From the NCBI GenBank assembly GCA_022570975.1, contig JACZYS010000160.1, forward strand, positions 1-5,999: 5,999 nt of DNA. Direction: 5' to 3'. Position 1 is the stretch's first letter. Each line of letters begins with the position of its first letter. This DNA is from Candidatus Zixiibacteriota bacterium (lineage in GTDB: Bacteria; Zixibacteria; MSB-5A5; GN15; FEB-12). This document shows, one piece after another, positions 1-5,999 of the stretch. A program made the position numbers and the translations under genes. The notes beneath the pieces are model-generated. The model saw nothing but the letters and a program-made list of their open reading frames with translations. It was not told where the DNA came from and made no database searches.

Positions 1-579
1 TCAGTGGTGCCCAAACGGCAGGATGAGATTTCTTCAGGTTTGAAGAATGAATTTTCTGTGACTCCTGTGATTATAAACTCTGAGTTGAAACTTCCTGTTA
101 AAATTAAATATGAAAACCCAAAACAGCTTGGGGCTGATCGGATCTGTAATGCATCTGCCGGACTGTTGCTATATGGCGCTCCGGTCATCGTGCTTGATTT
201 TGGAACGGCTACGACAATTGAGGTTGTCGATGAGAATAAAAACTTTATTGGTGGAATGATTCTCCCCGGGATTAAAACAAGCCAGCAGTCACTTGAAAAA
301 AATACTGCCAGTTTAACAGAAGTTTATTTTAAGAAACCAGACCGTGTAATTGGAAGATCAACTTCTGAATCTTTGATATCGGGAAATTTTTATGGGACAG
401 TAGGGCAGATAACATTTGCAATCAATGCCATTAAAGAAGAATTAAAAAACGACAATGTCAAAATAATTTCCACCGGAGGAATGGCCGAGCCGGTATCCGA
501 TTATATTTTTGAAATTGACAAAACCAACCTAAATTTAACATTGGAGGGGATAAGAATTATTTTGGAATTAAATACTTAA
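1..579 (+). CDS. coaX: Type III pantothenate kinase (CoaX), 5' end cut by window edge
   Basis: CoaX phosphorylates pantothenate with ATP in the cytoplasm, the first step of coenzyme A synthesis; the type III family is known for lacking CoA feedback inhibition and for needing a monovalent cation. The reading frame is open from base 1, and the first residues read SVVP, a conserved internal CoaX motif, so the GTG at 4 is not the start. The 192 visible residues compare with about 255 in the family, so roughly 60-65 N-terminal residues, including the first phosphate-binding motif, lie outside the window. Family motifs appear in order: P-x-x-x-G-A-D-R at visible residues 40-47, whose Asp46 matches the catalytic acid; D-F-G-T-A-T-T at 66-72; G-G-M-I-L-P-G at 84-90; and S-T-G-G at 157-160 near the adenosine site. 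The C-terminal TLEGIRII segment is also typical. In many genomes birA lies upstream of coaX, but that side is not visible. The gene ends 6 bases from the convergent neighbour and no terminator hairpin is seen. Confidence 0.95.
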   Translation, partial: SVVPKRQDEISSGLKNEFSVTPVIINSELKLPVKIKYENPKQLGADRICNASAGLLLYGAPVIVLDFGTATTIEVVDENKNFIGGMILPGIKTSQQSLEKNTASLTEVYFKKPDRVIGRSTSESLISGNFYGTVGQITFAINAIKEELKNDNVKIISTGGMAEPVSDYIFEIDKTNLNLTLEGIRIILELNT

Positions 580-585
580 ACAAAC

Positions 586-2013
586 TTACATCTTGAAATA
601 TTCAGAAAATTCATACTTGAAATCTTTGGGAGTATATTCACCCTTCTCCACATTCAAGACATAATCTTTATGATAATTTCCGGCTACTATATTTTCAATT
701 ACCCTGACAAACTCATCAATCTCTTTTTTTGTATTGTAAAGCCCAAAAGACATTCTGAAAGTACCCGGTAGTCTGGAGCGGTTTCTATCCAAGATTTCAT
801 TTTCCATTATTTTTGATTCTTCCTCGGAAATATCAAGGAGGCACTTTACATACATGTGAGCGCAGAAACAACCTGAGCGCACTCCAATGGCGCCCTCATA
901 GCTCAAAATAGCCGAAACGAGAGAGTGATGCATTCCTTTAAGATTCATGGAAATTACACCGAGTCTGTTGTGAGCGTTTTCCGGGTTGATGTCACCATAA
1001 ATAGTTAGTTCCGGAATTTTGTTCAGTTTTTCAAGAGCATAGGCCGTTAATTCTGATTCATGTTTGATAATACTGTCCCAGCCTATAGCTTTATAAAGAG
1101 AAATTGCCTTTGCCAGAGCAACAACACCTACAATATCAGGTGTGCCGGCTTCTTCTTTATCAGGGAGGTCAGCCCAGTATGCTTCCTCCAGAGTAACAAT
1201 ATCAACAACGCCGCCACCAACTTCACCCGGGTCACCCTGCTCAAAAGTTGCACGATCACCAACCAGTACGCCAACTCCAAAGGGGGCATACATTTTGTGT
1301 GCGGAAAAAACAAGATAGTCCAGGTAATGAATAGGATCATTGGCCTTCATGCTGACCGGCCGGTGAGGAATAAGTTGGGCGCCATCGATAAGTATCTTTG
1401 CCCCTATTCTATGAGTCTCTTTCGCATAAAAATCAATGTCGTTAATATATCCGCTTACATTGGAGGCTCCGGTCAATGCAACCAGCTTAATCTTGTCTCC
1501 ATACTCTTTTAATTTCCCCAGGAAATCTTCTTTAGATATTGAGCCGTCTTCATTGAGCCCCACATGAACAACTTTGCCGGCTCTTCGCCAGGGAAGTTCA
1601 TTGGAATGGTGCTCCATGAGGGAAGTCAAAATTATATCTCCCTCTTCAAAGGGTAAGCGTGAGGCCAATTTGTTAATTGCTTCGGTAGAATTTTTTGTAA
1701 ATAAGACAACCTGCTTATTCAGGTCGGCATCTATGAATTTAGAGACAATGTCTCTCGCTTGTTCATATGCCCAGCTGGCTAACTGGGATTTGAATCCTGT
1801 TCCTCTATGGACGTTTGAATAATACCTTAAAAAGGAAGTGACAGCCTCGGAAATTGGCGTAAAAGTTGGCGTAGAGGCGGCGTTATCAAAGTTAATGTAT
1901 CTCTTGGGGCCGCTTATAGTGGGAACCAGGGTGTCAATTCCAATAAGCATTTCCGGCAACATCTCTATGGTCAGGTTATCTCTTAAGTCCAGTTTGTTAA
2001 CGGGTGTACCCAT
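586..2013 (-). CDS. Class V aminotransferase, cysteine desulfurase (SufS/NifS)-like, long form
   Basis: This is a PLP-dependent fold-type I enzyme of the class V aminotransferase family, probably cytoplasmic. The closest recognisable relatives are the SufS/CsdA cysteine desulfurases, which move sulfur from cysteine to an active-site cysteine. Visible features are NFDNAAST (41-48), EHHSN (134-138, with the His expected to stack on PLP), ILIDGAQ (207-213, Asp210 contacting the pyridine nitrogen) and SAHKMYAPFG (237-246, Lys240 as the Schiff-base lysine). The loop RSGCFCAH (379-386) places Cys384 where SufS has its persulfide cysteine, with an extra Cys382. At 475 residues it is longer than typical SufS (about 405), with some 35 extra residues before the first strand and a charged tail after about residue 445. 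The ATG at 2013 has a GGAG ribosome binding site 8 bases upstream. No sufE, sufU or other Suf gene is visible, so a role in Fe-S assembly is not shown; another C-S lyase or aminotransferase role is possible. Family is secure, substrate is not. Confidence 0.88.
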   Translation of the reverse strand: MGTPVNKLDLRDNLTIEMLPEMLIGIDTLVPTISGPKRYINFDNAASTPTFTPISEAVTSFLRYYSNVHRGTGFKSQLASWAYEQARDIVSKFIDADLNKQVVLFTKNSTEAINKLASRLPFEEGDIILTSLMEHHSNELPWRRAGKVVHVGLNEDGSISKEDFLGKLKEYGDKIKLVALTGASNVSGYINDIDFYAKETHRIGAKILIDGAQLIPHRPVSMKANDPIHYLDYLVFSAHKMYAPFGVGVLVGDRATFEQGDPGEVGGGVVDIVTLEEAYWADLPDKEEAGTPDIVGVVALAKAISLYKAIGWDSIIKHESELTAYALEKLNKIPELTIYGDINPENAHNRLGVISMNLKGMHHSLVSAILSYEGAIGVRSGCFCAHMYVKCLLDISEEESKIMENEILDRNRSRLPGTFRMSFGLYNTKKEIDEFVRVIENIVAGNYHKDYVLNVEKGEYTPKDFKYEFSEYFKM

Positions 2014-2021
2014 AAAATCAT

Positions 2022-2025
2022 CTCC
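2022..2025 (-). promoter_or_regulatory. Ribosome binding site of the desulfurase-like gene
   Basis: On the minus strand GGAG lies 8 bases before the ATG at 2013. It is the clearest Shine-Dalgarno sequence in the window and fixes this start. An ATG overlapping the GGAG region (GAGATG) is out of frame with the gene. Confidence 0.75.
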
Positions 2026-2054
2026 AATAATATTCAGAATTTTACTGCTAAAAT

Positions 2055-2083
2055 AATATACCAGTTTTTTCTAGTTTTGGAAA
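2055..2083 (-). promoter_or_regulatory. Candidate extended -10 promoter for the desulfurase-like gene
   Basis: Read on the minus strand, TTTCCA (2078-2083, four of six matches to TTGACA) is followed after exactly 17 bases by TATATT (2055-2060, five of six matches to TATAAT). TGG directly before it gives the TGn extended -10 element. A start near 2048 would leave a leader of about 35 bases ending in the ribosome binding site. The gap is AT-rich, so chance matches are easy, and the sigma factor of this organism may prefer other sequences. Confidence 0.45.
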
Positions 2084-2089
2084 AGAAAT

Positions 2090-2102
2090 ATTCTTGAAGA
2101 AT
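2090..2102. promoter_or_regulatory. 13-base palindrome ATTCTTGAAGAAT, possible operator
   Basis: A perfect 6+1+6 inverted repeat begins at the last base of the glycosyltransferase stop codon and lies 7 bases upstream of the candidate -35 box of the desulfurase-like gene, centred near -48 from the predicted start. That position suits a regulator binding site. The one-base loop and AT-rich arms make a terminator hairpin unlikely. It could be chance in AT-rich sequence. Confidence 0.3.
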
Positions 2103-3313
2103 CAGAGGGTTTTGACAAATTTAAGATAACGTTCAGCCCAGATTTCACGGCGATGATATTTGCTGATATGCTCGTTATATTTTTTCCCGATTGATTCGCC
2201 ATCAATTTCACCTGATTTGAGCTTCAAGATTATTTCTGAGAGCTTTTCCGGGGAATCAGGCGGATAAGTTAAAGCACATCCGGCCATTCTTAGCTCGTCT
2301 ATTGCTTCACCCTGACGTGAGCCAAAAATTATTGGTCTTCCGGCAGCCATATACTCAAACATCTTTGAAGGAAAAGCCATTCGAGCCACGCCGACTTCTT
2401 TTAGCCCCTCAACTAAGACATCGCTTGACTTAAGGAAATACGGAATGGTATCAAGCGGCTGCAGGCCTATAAAGCTGACATTTTTGAGACCGTAGTCTAT
2501 TACCATGTTTTCTAAAGCATCTCGTTTCTGGCCATCACCCAGAAAGACAAATTGAATTTCCGGCTGATCAGCAAGTTGTCTGGCAGCTTCAATAAAGGTT
2601 TCAAGCGGTCTTACCCAGCCAAGGGTCCCGGAATACAGAACCACGAACTTATCTTCCCAGCCAAATTTTGTTCTAATGCCGTTGGTTTCTGCGACAATAA
2701 ATTCATCACTGACTCCTGATTTTATGGTCACTATATTTTCCGAAGGAACGCCAAGATTCCTGATAAAGGCAGCTATACCATCTGTCACACAAACTATCCG
2801 GTCGGCTTTATGGTAAAGGGCGTGGATAATTCTTCTAATTGTTCGGGTAAAAAGAGAGTGATTTAAGTTGCCAAAATCTTCGCTTGATTCCGGCTGGAGG
2901 TCTCTGACTTCCAAAACAAACTTACAGTTATATAATTTGCTCAAAATCCAGCCAATTACCGGCGAAGTAACCGGAGGAGTTGAAGCCAGGACTATATCAA
3001 ATTTTTCTCTAACCCTAAATGAGTTAATGATGGTTGTAATTAAGAATGTTATGAAGCCAAACATCCTCTTTTTCGGCTGGCTATTGGAGGCCGGGAGAAC
3101 CCAGCTTCTGTATATTTTTACCCCTTCAATTTCTTCTTTATAAAAAAAAGATTTTCTATACTTTTCCGGGACTATTCCGTCCGGATAATTTGGGATAGCT
3201 GTCATTACGGAGACATCGGTTCCGTTCTTGACAAAATATCTGGCAAATTCAAAAAGCCTTCTTACGGCTCCTTTTTCCGGTGGAAAATGCTGTGTAATTA
3301 TTAAAATTTTCAT
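2102..3313 (-). CDS. Family 4 glycosyltransferase, WbuB-like
   Basis: This is a GT-B fold retaining glycosyltransferase that would transfer a sugar from a nucleotide-sugar donor, most likely onto a lipid-linked surface glycan (O-antigen, capsule or exopolysaccharide) at the cytoplasmic face of the membrane. The N-terminal acceptor domain (about 1-200) opens with MKILIITQHFPPEKGAVRRL, the usual start of WbuB-type enzymes, followed by VMTAIPNYPDG (36-46) and LEVRDLQPES (134-143). The C-terminal donor domain (about 215-403) has VLYSGTLGW (225-233), FVFLGDGQKR (255-264) and PSKMFEYMAAGRPIIFG (315-331). Glu320 is the second glutamate of the family E-x7-E motif; the position of the first is Met312, so that motif is only half kept. 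A hydrophobic stretch at about 84-97 may help membrane association. Length (403) is normal. The ATG at 3313 matches the family N-terminus, although no strong ribosome binding site precedes it. No other sugar genes flank it, so donor and acceptor cannot be assigned. Confidence 0.92.
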   Translation of the reverse strand: MKILIITQHFPPEKGAVRRLFEFARYFVKNGTDVSVMTAIPNYPDGIVPEKYRKSFFYKEEIEGVKIYRSWVLPASNSQPKKRMFGFITFLITTIINSFRVREKFDIVLASTPPVTSPVIGWILSKLYNCKFVLEVRDLQPESSEDFGNLNHSLFTRTIRRIIHALYHKADRIVCVTDGIAAFIRNLGVPSENIVTIKSGVSDEFIVAETNGIRTKFGWEDKFVVLYSGTLGWVRPLETFIEAARQLADQPEIQFVFLGDGQKRDALENMVIDYGLKNVSFIGLQPLDTIPYFLKSSDVLVEGLKEVGVARMAFPSKMFEYMAAGRPIIFGSRQGEAIDELRMAGCALTYPPDSPEKLSEIILKLKSGEIDGESIGKKYNEHISKYHRREIWAERYLKFVKTL

Positions 3314-3379
3314 ACTTATACAACTGATAACTTACGAATTTTAGATGATTTGCGCAATATATTTATACTTCTTCCTTAT

Positions 3380-3407
3380 ATTATATCGGCCTGATTTTGA
3401 TAGTTAA
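3380..3407 (-). promoter_or_regulatory. Candidate promoter for the glycosyltransferase gene
   Basis: On the minus strand TTAACT (3402-3407, four of six matches to TTGACA) is followed after 16 bases by a perfect TATAAT (3380-3385). Transcription would start near 3373, with a leader of about 60 bases before the ATG at 3313. The 141-base gap 3314-3454 otherwise holds no open frame, no strong hairpin terminator for the upstream operon and only a small TTGCGCAA palindrome inside the predicted leader. Confidence 0.4.
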
Positions 3408-3454
3408 TGAGCCTTGAAAATTTGCCTTTTTATCCGGTTTTAGGAGATGAGTGA

Positions 3455-4012
3455 TTATTCTGGCTTTTTGAACTTGAATGTCCTCACTGAAACCCATCGG
3501 CTGTCATTCATGGGAGAAATCAAATCAATTGATGAGGCCTTGAATGTTTCTGAGGAGATATAGGGAATAATATTTTCTTTTACCAGCATTACCCGATGTT
3601 TGGATATTTCCTGAGCCAAAGTGACATGGGGTTTGTAAATTTCATGGGGAATAGTAAGCCCCAGTCCGTTGGTAATATTCCGGTATAGTTTACTTAGCCC
3701 ATCTGAGATCTCAACCGACCAGTAAATTATTGGGAATTCCGGGTAAAAATCATTAAGACTGGTAAGCGAGATGTCAAATTCCCCCAGACGGATAACTTCT
3801 GATTCAATTACTGAAGCAATTTCATCAACTTGCCTGGCAGTTTCAAATGGGAACACAACTGTTACATGGGATGCGATAAGGTTATAACTTGGGTCAAATT
3901 TTTCCCTGATTTGCATTAACATTTCATTTAATTGTTTAGGAAGGAAAAAGACTATGCAGTACCTGCTTTGTCTCCGGTCTGCAAGATAAGGGTTGTGGAA
4001 CAAATAGCCCAT
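3455..4012 (-). CDS. 2'-5' RNA ligase / 2H phosphoesterase family protein
   Basis: This 185-residue protein belongs to the two-histidine (2H) phosphoesterase superfamily, whose members act on 2'-5' phosphodiester bonds or cyclic phosphates in RNA or nucleotides. Both catalytic H-x-T signatures are present: SHVTVVFPF, with His49 and Thr51, and KPHVTLAQE, with His129 and Thr131, about 80 residues apart as expected for the two-lobed fold. The first strand is RYCIVFFLP (17-25), which argues against starting at the internal Met32 or Met34. The ATG at 4012 is 9 bases after the upstream OmpA-type stop and in the same reading frame, separated by TAA and three sense codons. The best ribosome binding candidate is the AGG in the last OmpA codon, about 12 bases from the ATG, so initiation may depend on translational coupling. 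No signal peptide is seen, so it is probably cytoplasmic. The true substrate is unknown; many bacterial members have no settled role, and linkage to envelope genes does not explain it. Confidence 0.87.
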   Translation of the reverse strand: MGYLFHNPYLADRRQSRYCIVFFLPKQLNEMLMQIREKFDPSYNLIASHVTVVFPFETARQVDEIASVIESEVIRLGEFDISLTSLNDFYPEFPIIYWSVEISDGLSKLYRNITNGLGLTIPHEIYKPHVTLAQEISKHRVMLVKENIIPYISSETFKASSIDLISPMNDSRWVSVRTFKFKKPE

Positions 4013-4021
4013 TAGACGCCA

Positions 4022-5476
4022 TTACCTGTGAAAGTGAATCTCCACTCTGCGGTTCTCATTTCTGCCTTTAGCAGTTTTATTACTGGCAACGAAGTTTTTT
4101 TCACCCATGCCAATGGCTTTAACCCGGTCGGAAGAAATACCCAGATTTACAAGATAATCTTTTACCCGGTTGGCTCTTTTTTGTGAGAGTTTTTTGTTGG
4201 CTAAAGAAGTGCCTATGTTGTCGGTATATCCGTTAATTTCCATTTTGATCTCTTTGACAAAATTTAAGAGACGTGACAAACTGGTCAGTATTTCTTTGTT
4301 GGCATTGTCAATCTCAAAAGAGCCTGAAGAATAATCAATGTGGAGCACCAACGGCTTTGAAAGCATTGATAAGTCAATGCAGCCGTTCTTGTCAACATCC
4401 ACTCCAAAAAGAGTAAAGGGACAGTCGTCAAGACCATCCGGGACACCATCTAAATCACTGTCAATAGGGCAACCATTTTCATCTACTTTTGCACCAATTT
4501 TATTATAAGGACAATTGTCCAGATAATCTGCAATACCGTCAAAATCTGAATCCACAGGACAGCCAAAAATGTCAACCATTCCTATTGCCCTGATATGAGT
4601 ATGAGGACAGTGGTCATCTCCGTCTTTAATACCGTCTCCATCGGAATCTCTTGCGCATCCATTCCTATCCACCTCAAGGCCGACTCGCGTGTTTGGACAT
4701 TTGTCGATTATATCGGGAACACCGTCTTTGTCAGAGTCTTTATTCGGTCGCTTTAGAGATATGTCTGATGCTCTTTTTGTCCAATTTTCATCGGAAATCC
4801 ATTCCGAACTTCCAATGTCAAAATTAAATCTAAAATTTGCTGATATGCCAAATAGCCATTGGTCACGAATTATTGATACGGCGTCATCAAACTCAGCTCC
4901 GGCCCCGGTTAAATAAAGTGCTTCACCTTCTATGGCAAAAGTCAATGTTCGGGAAAGATTGATATTTATTCCGGATGAGAAGTTTATAAAAATTTCCGTG
5001 GCGGCATAATCCACAGTTTGCTTAACAACCCCCTGAACATTAAAGACAGTGTCTGATTCCGGGTCAAGATATTCCCAAATCATTAAACCGCTCCCCAGAC
5101 GGAAATCAAGGCCGAAATTATCTGAAAGGCTGAACAGTTTCTTTCCAAACGAAATACCTACCCTGCCGGCCTTCCATTTTGTTGTAGCATCTTCATCGCT
5201 TCCTCCAAATGAGAAACCACCGGTTAAAGTAATATCATTTTTGATGCTGTAACCGGAGTATCCAAATTTGAAGTCCCATTTTGGGGAAAGCTTATAGCCA
5301 AATGTTAACCCGGAGAATTTTTTGAAAGGGAATTCTGTATCCAGACCACCGGAAAGAGTTGCCAGCCCATATTTTAGCCCGACTGAGTAACGGTTATTGA
5401 CCGAAGCAAATGAGCTGCCTGCTATTGCCAGGAAGAATAGGAGAATAAGAATAATTTTGGGTTTTGCAATATTCAT
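4022..5476 (-). CDS. OmpA-family outer-membrane protein with thrombospondin type 3 repeats
   Basis: This is an envelope protein expected to sit in the outer membrane and hold peptidoglycan. Numbered from the ATG at 5476 (484 residues), it has a signal peptide at about 1-24 (MNIAKPK, a hydrophobic core, SSFA before the cut), then a region of about 25-225 rich in alternating aromatic and Gly residues typical of a beta-barrel, then a polar linker. Four thrombospondin type 3 repeats follow at 247-368, and an OmpA C-terminal domain at about 377-484. In that domain GYTDNIGT contains Asp419 and LSQKRANR contains Arg434. They are 15 residues apart, as are the diaminopimelate-binding Asp271 and Arg286 of E. 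coli OmpA. A longer frame from TTG at 5497 adds seven residues, but I prefer the ATG because it gives a normal signal peptide; neither start has a clear ribosome binding site. The gene lies 28 bases after the SpoIID-like stop and 9 bases before the 2H gene, suggesting one operon. Its specific role (structure, adhesion or gliding-type function) cannot be read from sequence. Confidence 0.93.
   Translation of the reverse strand: MNIAKPKIILILLFFLAIAGSSFASVNNRYSVGLKYGLATLSGGLDTEFPFKKFSGLTFGYKLSPKWDFKFGYSGYSIKNDITLTGGFSFGGSDEDATTKWKAGRVGISFGKKLFSLSDNFGLDFRLGSGLMIWEYLDPESDTVFNVQGVVKQTVDYAATEIFINFSSGININLSRTLTFAIEGEALYLTGAGAEFDDAVSIIRDQWLFGISANFRFNFDIGSSEWISDENWTKRASDISLKRPNKDSDKDGVPDIIDKCPNTRVGLEVDRNGCARDSDGDGIKDGDDHCPHTHIRAIGMVDIFGCPVDSDFDGIADYLDNCPYNKIGAKVDENGCPIDSDLDGVPDGLDDCPFTLFGVDVDKNGCIDLSMLSKPLVLHIDYSSGSFEIDNANKEILTSLSRLLNFVKEIKMEINGYTDNIGTSLANKKLSQKRANRVKDYLVNLGISSDRVKAIGMGEKNFVASNKTAKGRNENRRVEIHFHR
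4373..4738 (-). repeat. Four tandem thrombospondin type 3 (calcium-binding) repeats within the OmpA-type gene
   Basis: Four tandem protein repeats of 30, 32, 30 and 30 residues each begin D-S-D-x-D-G (DSDKDG, DSDGDG, DSDFDG, DSDLDG), the acidic pattern that binds calcium in this family. Each carries one Cys in a D-x-C-P or H-C-P context and one in G-C, giving eight cysteines at 260, 274, 290, 306, 322, 336, 352 and 366 (numbering from the ATG at 5476), well placed for one disulfide per repeat. Repeats 1, 3 and 4 end V-D-x-N-G-C; the second is two residues longer and reads VDIFGC. The repeats form a stiff spacer between barrel and peptidoglycan domain. The DNA copies have diverged, so recent duplication is unlikely. 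Confidence 0.9.
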
Positions 5477-5504
5477 TATACAAGAAACATTTCTCAATAA
5501 TATC

Positions 5505-5999
5505 TTAATACAGTTTTTTTACTTCAACGTCAGTATAGTAATGAGTCAAAATATCTTTGAACTCCCGGCCCTCTCTGGCCATTCCAATTGCGCCGCATTG
5601 ACACATGCCCACACCGTGACCATAGCCGCTGCCCTGAAAGGTTATATAACGGATGCTGCCATCAGGTGCCCGGTCAAGATCAATCATGAACCTGTCTGAA
5701 GGGAGAATCAGATCCGGGTCTGAAGTTCTTCCAACCACCCACCTGATTCTGTCTTTGACAAATTTATATTTGTCCTGACCGGCAAAGACGGTCATTTTGG
5801 CCACTCGTCCTCCGGGTGTATGCTCATTTATTTTGACATCAGTTATTTTTTTTATTCTTAAGTCTCTCCCACGGTCACTTGAAAGATATTGCTCTAATCT
5901 TCCTCTGAGCTGCTCTTCTGTGAACGTTTCTTTCCAGTTATAATACTTGGACCAGGAACAGGCACCATTATCTTTGACTGCCTTTAGGTACGGAATTTC
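5505..5999 (-). CDS. SpoIID/LytB domain protein, 5' end cut by window edge
   Basis: The frame is open from the right edge to the TAA at 5505-5507, giving 164 visible C-terminal residues; the GTG at 5804 is internal (context GGRVAKMTVF), because clear domain sequence lies before it. SpoIID is a lytic transglycosylase that cuts glycan strands already stripped of stem peptides, and the domain is widespread outside spore formers. Supporting blocks are IPYLKAVKD (2-10) followed by CSWSKYYNW (14-22), a Leu/Arg-rich helix (28-40), R-W-V-V-G-R (86-91), LPSDRF (99-104) and the hallmark GSGYGHGVGMCQCGAIGMA (123-141), ending KDILTHYYTDVEVKKLY. Cys14 is where many members have a Cys thought to pair with an upstream Cys motif that is cut off here. 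Where the hallmark usually reads W-G-H-G and M-S-Q-W-G, this one has Tyr126, Cys133 and Cys135. The N-terminal half, with the catalytic acidic residue and any signal peptide, is outside the window. It is the first visible gene of the probable operon with the OmpA-type and 2H genes. Confidence 0.92.
   Translation of the reverse strand, partial: EIPYLKAVKDNGACSWSKYYNWKETFTEEQLRGRLEQYLSSDRGRDLRIKKITDVKINEHTPGGRVAKMTVFAGQDKYKFVKDRIRWVVGRTSDPDLILPSDRFMIDLDRAPDGSIRYITFQGSGYGHGVGMCQCGAIGMAREGREFKDILTHYYTDVEVKKLY

Noticed and set aside
1060..1512. A 150-residue plus-strand open frame opposite the desulfurase-like gene
   Set aside because: It is fully antisense to a gene with clear PLP-enzyme motifs, has no recognisable domain and reads as low-order Cys/Asn/Ile-rich sequence, typical of a shadow frame.
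3349..3356. TTGCGCAA palindrome in the gap before the glycosyltransferase
   Set aside because: Eight bases with no loop and no extension of the arms; too short to support an operator or hairpin call.
4020..4022. ATG overlapping the OmpA-type stop (TAATG) as start of the 2H gene
   Set aside because: It is out of frame with the 2H protein, so it cannot start it.
677..5062. TTCCGG occurs about 14 times on the plus strand, far more than about one expected, and CCGGAA is much rarer there
   Set aside because: It looked like a strand-biased motif, but most copies are Pro-Glu pairs encoded CCG GAA in the minus-strand genes, and the rest are Ala-Gly, Ser-Gly or Tyr-Arg codons. Codon choice explains it.
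5498..5530. Possible promoter TTGAAG with a TA-rich box before the OmpA-type gene
   Set aside because: The boxes lie in the SpoIID 3' end and AT-rich gap; the best -10 match needs a 19-base spacer and the 17-base option is a poor GATATT. Operon transcription is simpler.
5802..5804. GTG at 5804 as the start of a 99-residue SpoIID-like protein
   Set aside because: The frame stays open to the window edge and the upstream residues carry SpoIID domain sequence (IPYLKAVKD and following), so the gene is longer and truncated only by the window.

Overview
The window comes from a Gram-negative bacterium with a fairly low-GC genome (about 40% GC by eye). The evidence is a secreted outer-membrane beta-barrel protein with thrombospondin type 3 repeats and an OmpA peptidoglycan-binding domain. 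It lies next to a SpoIID/LytB-type peptidoglycan enzyme and a type III pantothenate kinase. This mix fits lineages of the Bacteroidota/FCB superphylum (Zixibacteria-like groups, for example), but that placement is inference from gene style, not from a marker gene. I see no rRNA, tRNA, CRISPR array, insertion sequence or prophage gene.

Layout from left to right. Positions 1-579 (+) hold the 3' part of coaX (coenzyme A synthesis), cut by the left edge. It runs head-on into a long class V aminotransferase/cysteine desulfurase-like gene (586-2013, -), with only 6 bases between the two stop codons. An 88-base gap (2014-2101) holds a good ribosome binding site, a plausible extended -10 promoter and a 13-base palindrome. 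Next is a WbuB-like GT4 glycosyltransferase (2102-3313, -). A 141-base gap (3314-3454) holds a candidate promoter with a perfect TATAAT box. Then come three closely spaced minus-strand genes: a two-histidine (2H) phosphoesterase / 2'-5' RNA ligase-like protein (3455-4012), the OmpA-type protein (4022-5476) and the C-terminal part of a SpoIID/LytB protein (5505-5999, cut by the right edge).

How the genes relate. Transcription on the minus strand runs from right to left. SpoIID, ompA-like and 2H are separated by only 28 and 9 bases and probably form one operon, so a glycan-strand-cleaving enzyme would be made together with a protein that bridges peptidoglycan and outer membrane. The glycosyltransferase and the desulfurase-like gene each have their own candidate promoter and look like separate units. 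CoaX is metabolically unrelated and belongs to a unit extending beyond the left edge.

No clearly new multi-gene system is visible. The points most worth a second look are the SpoIID/OmpA-TSP3/2H cluster, the OmpA and 2H genes sharing one reading frame across a single TAA, the unusual Cys-rich active loop and end extensions of the desulfurase-like protein, and the palindrome plus promoter upstream of it.
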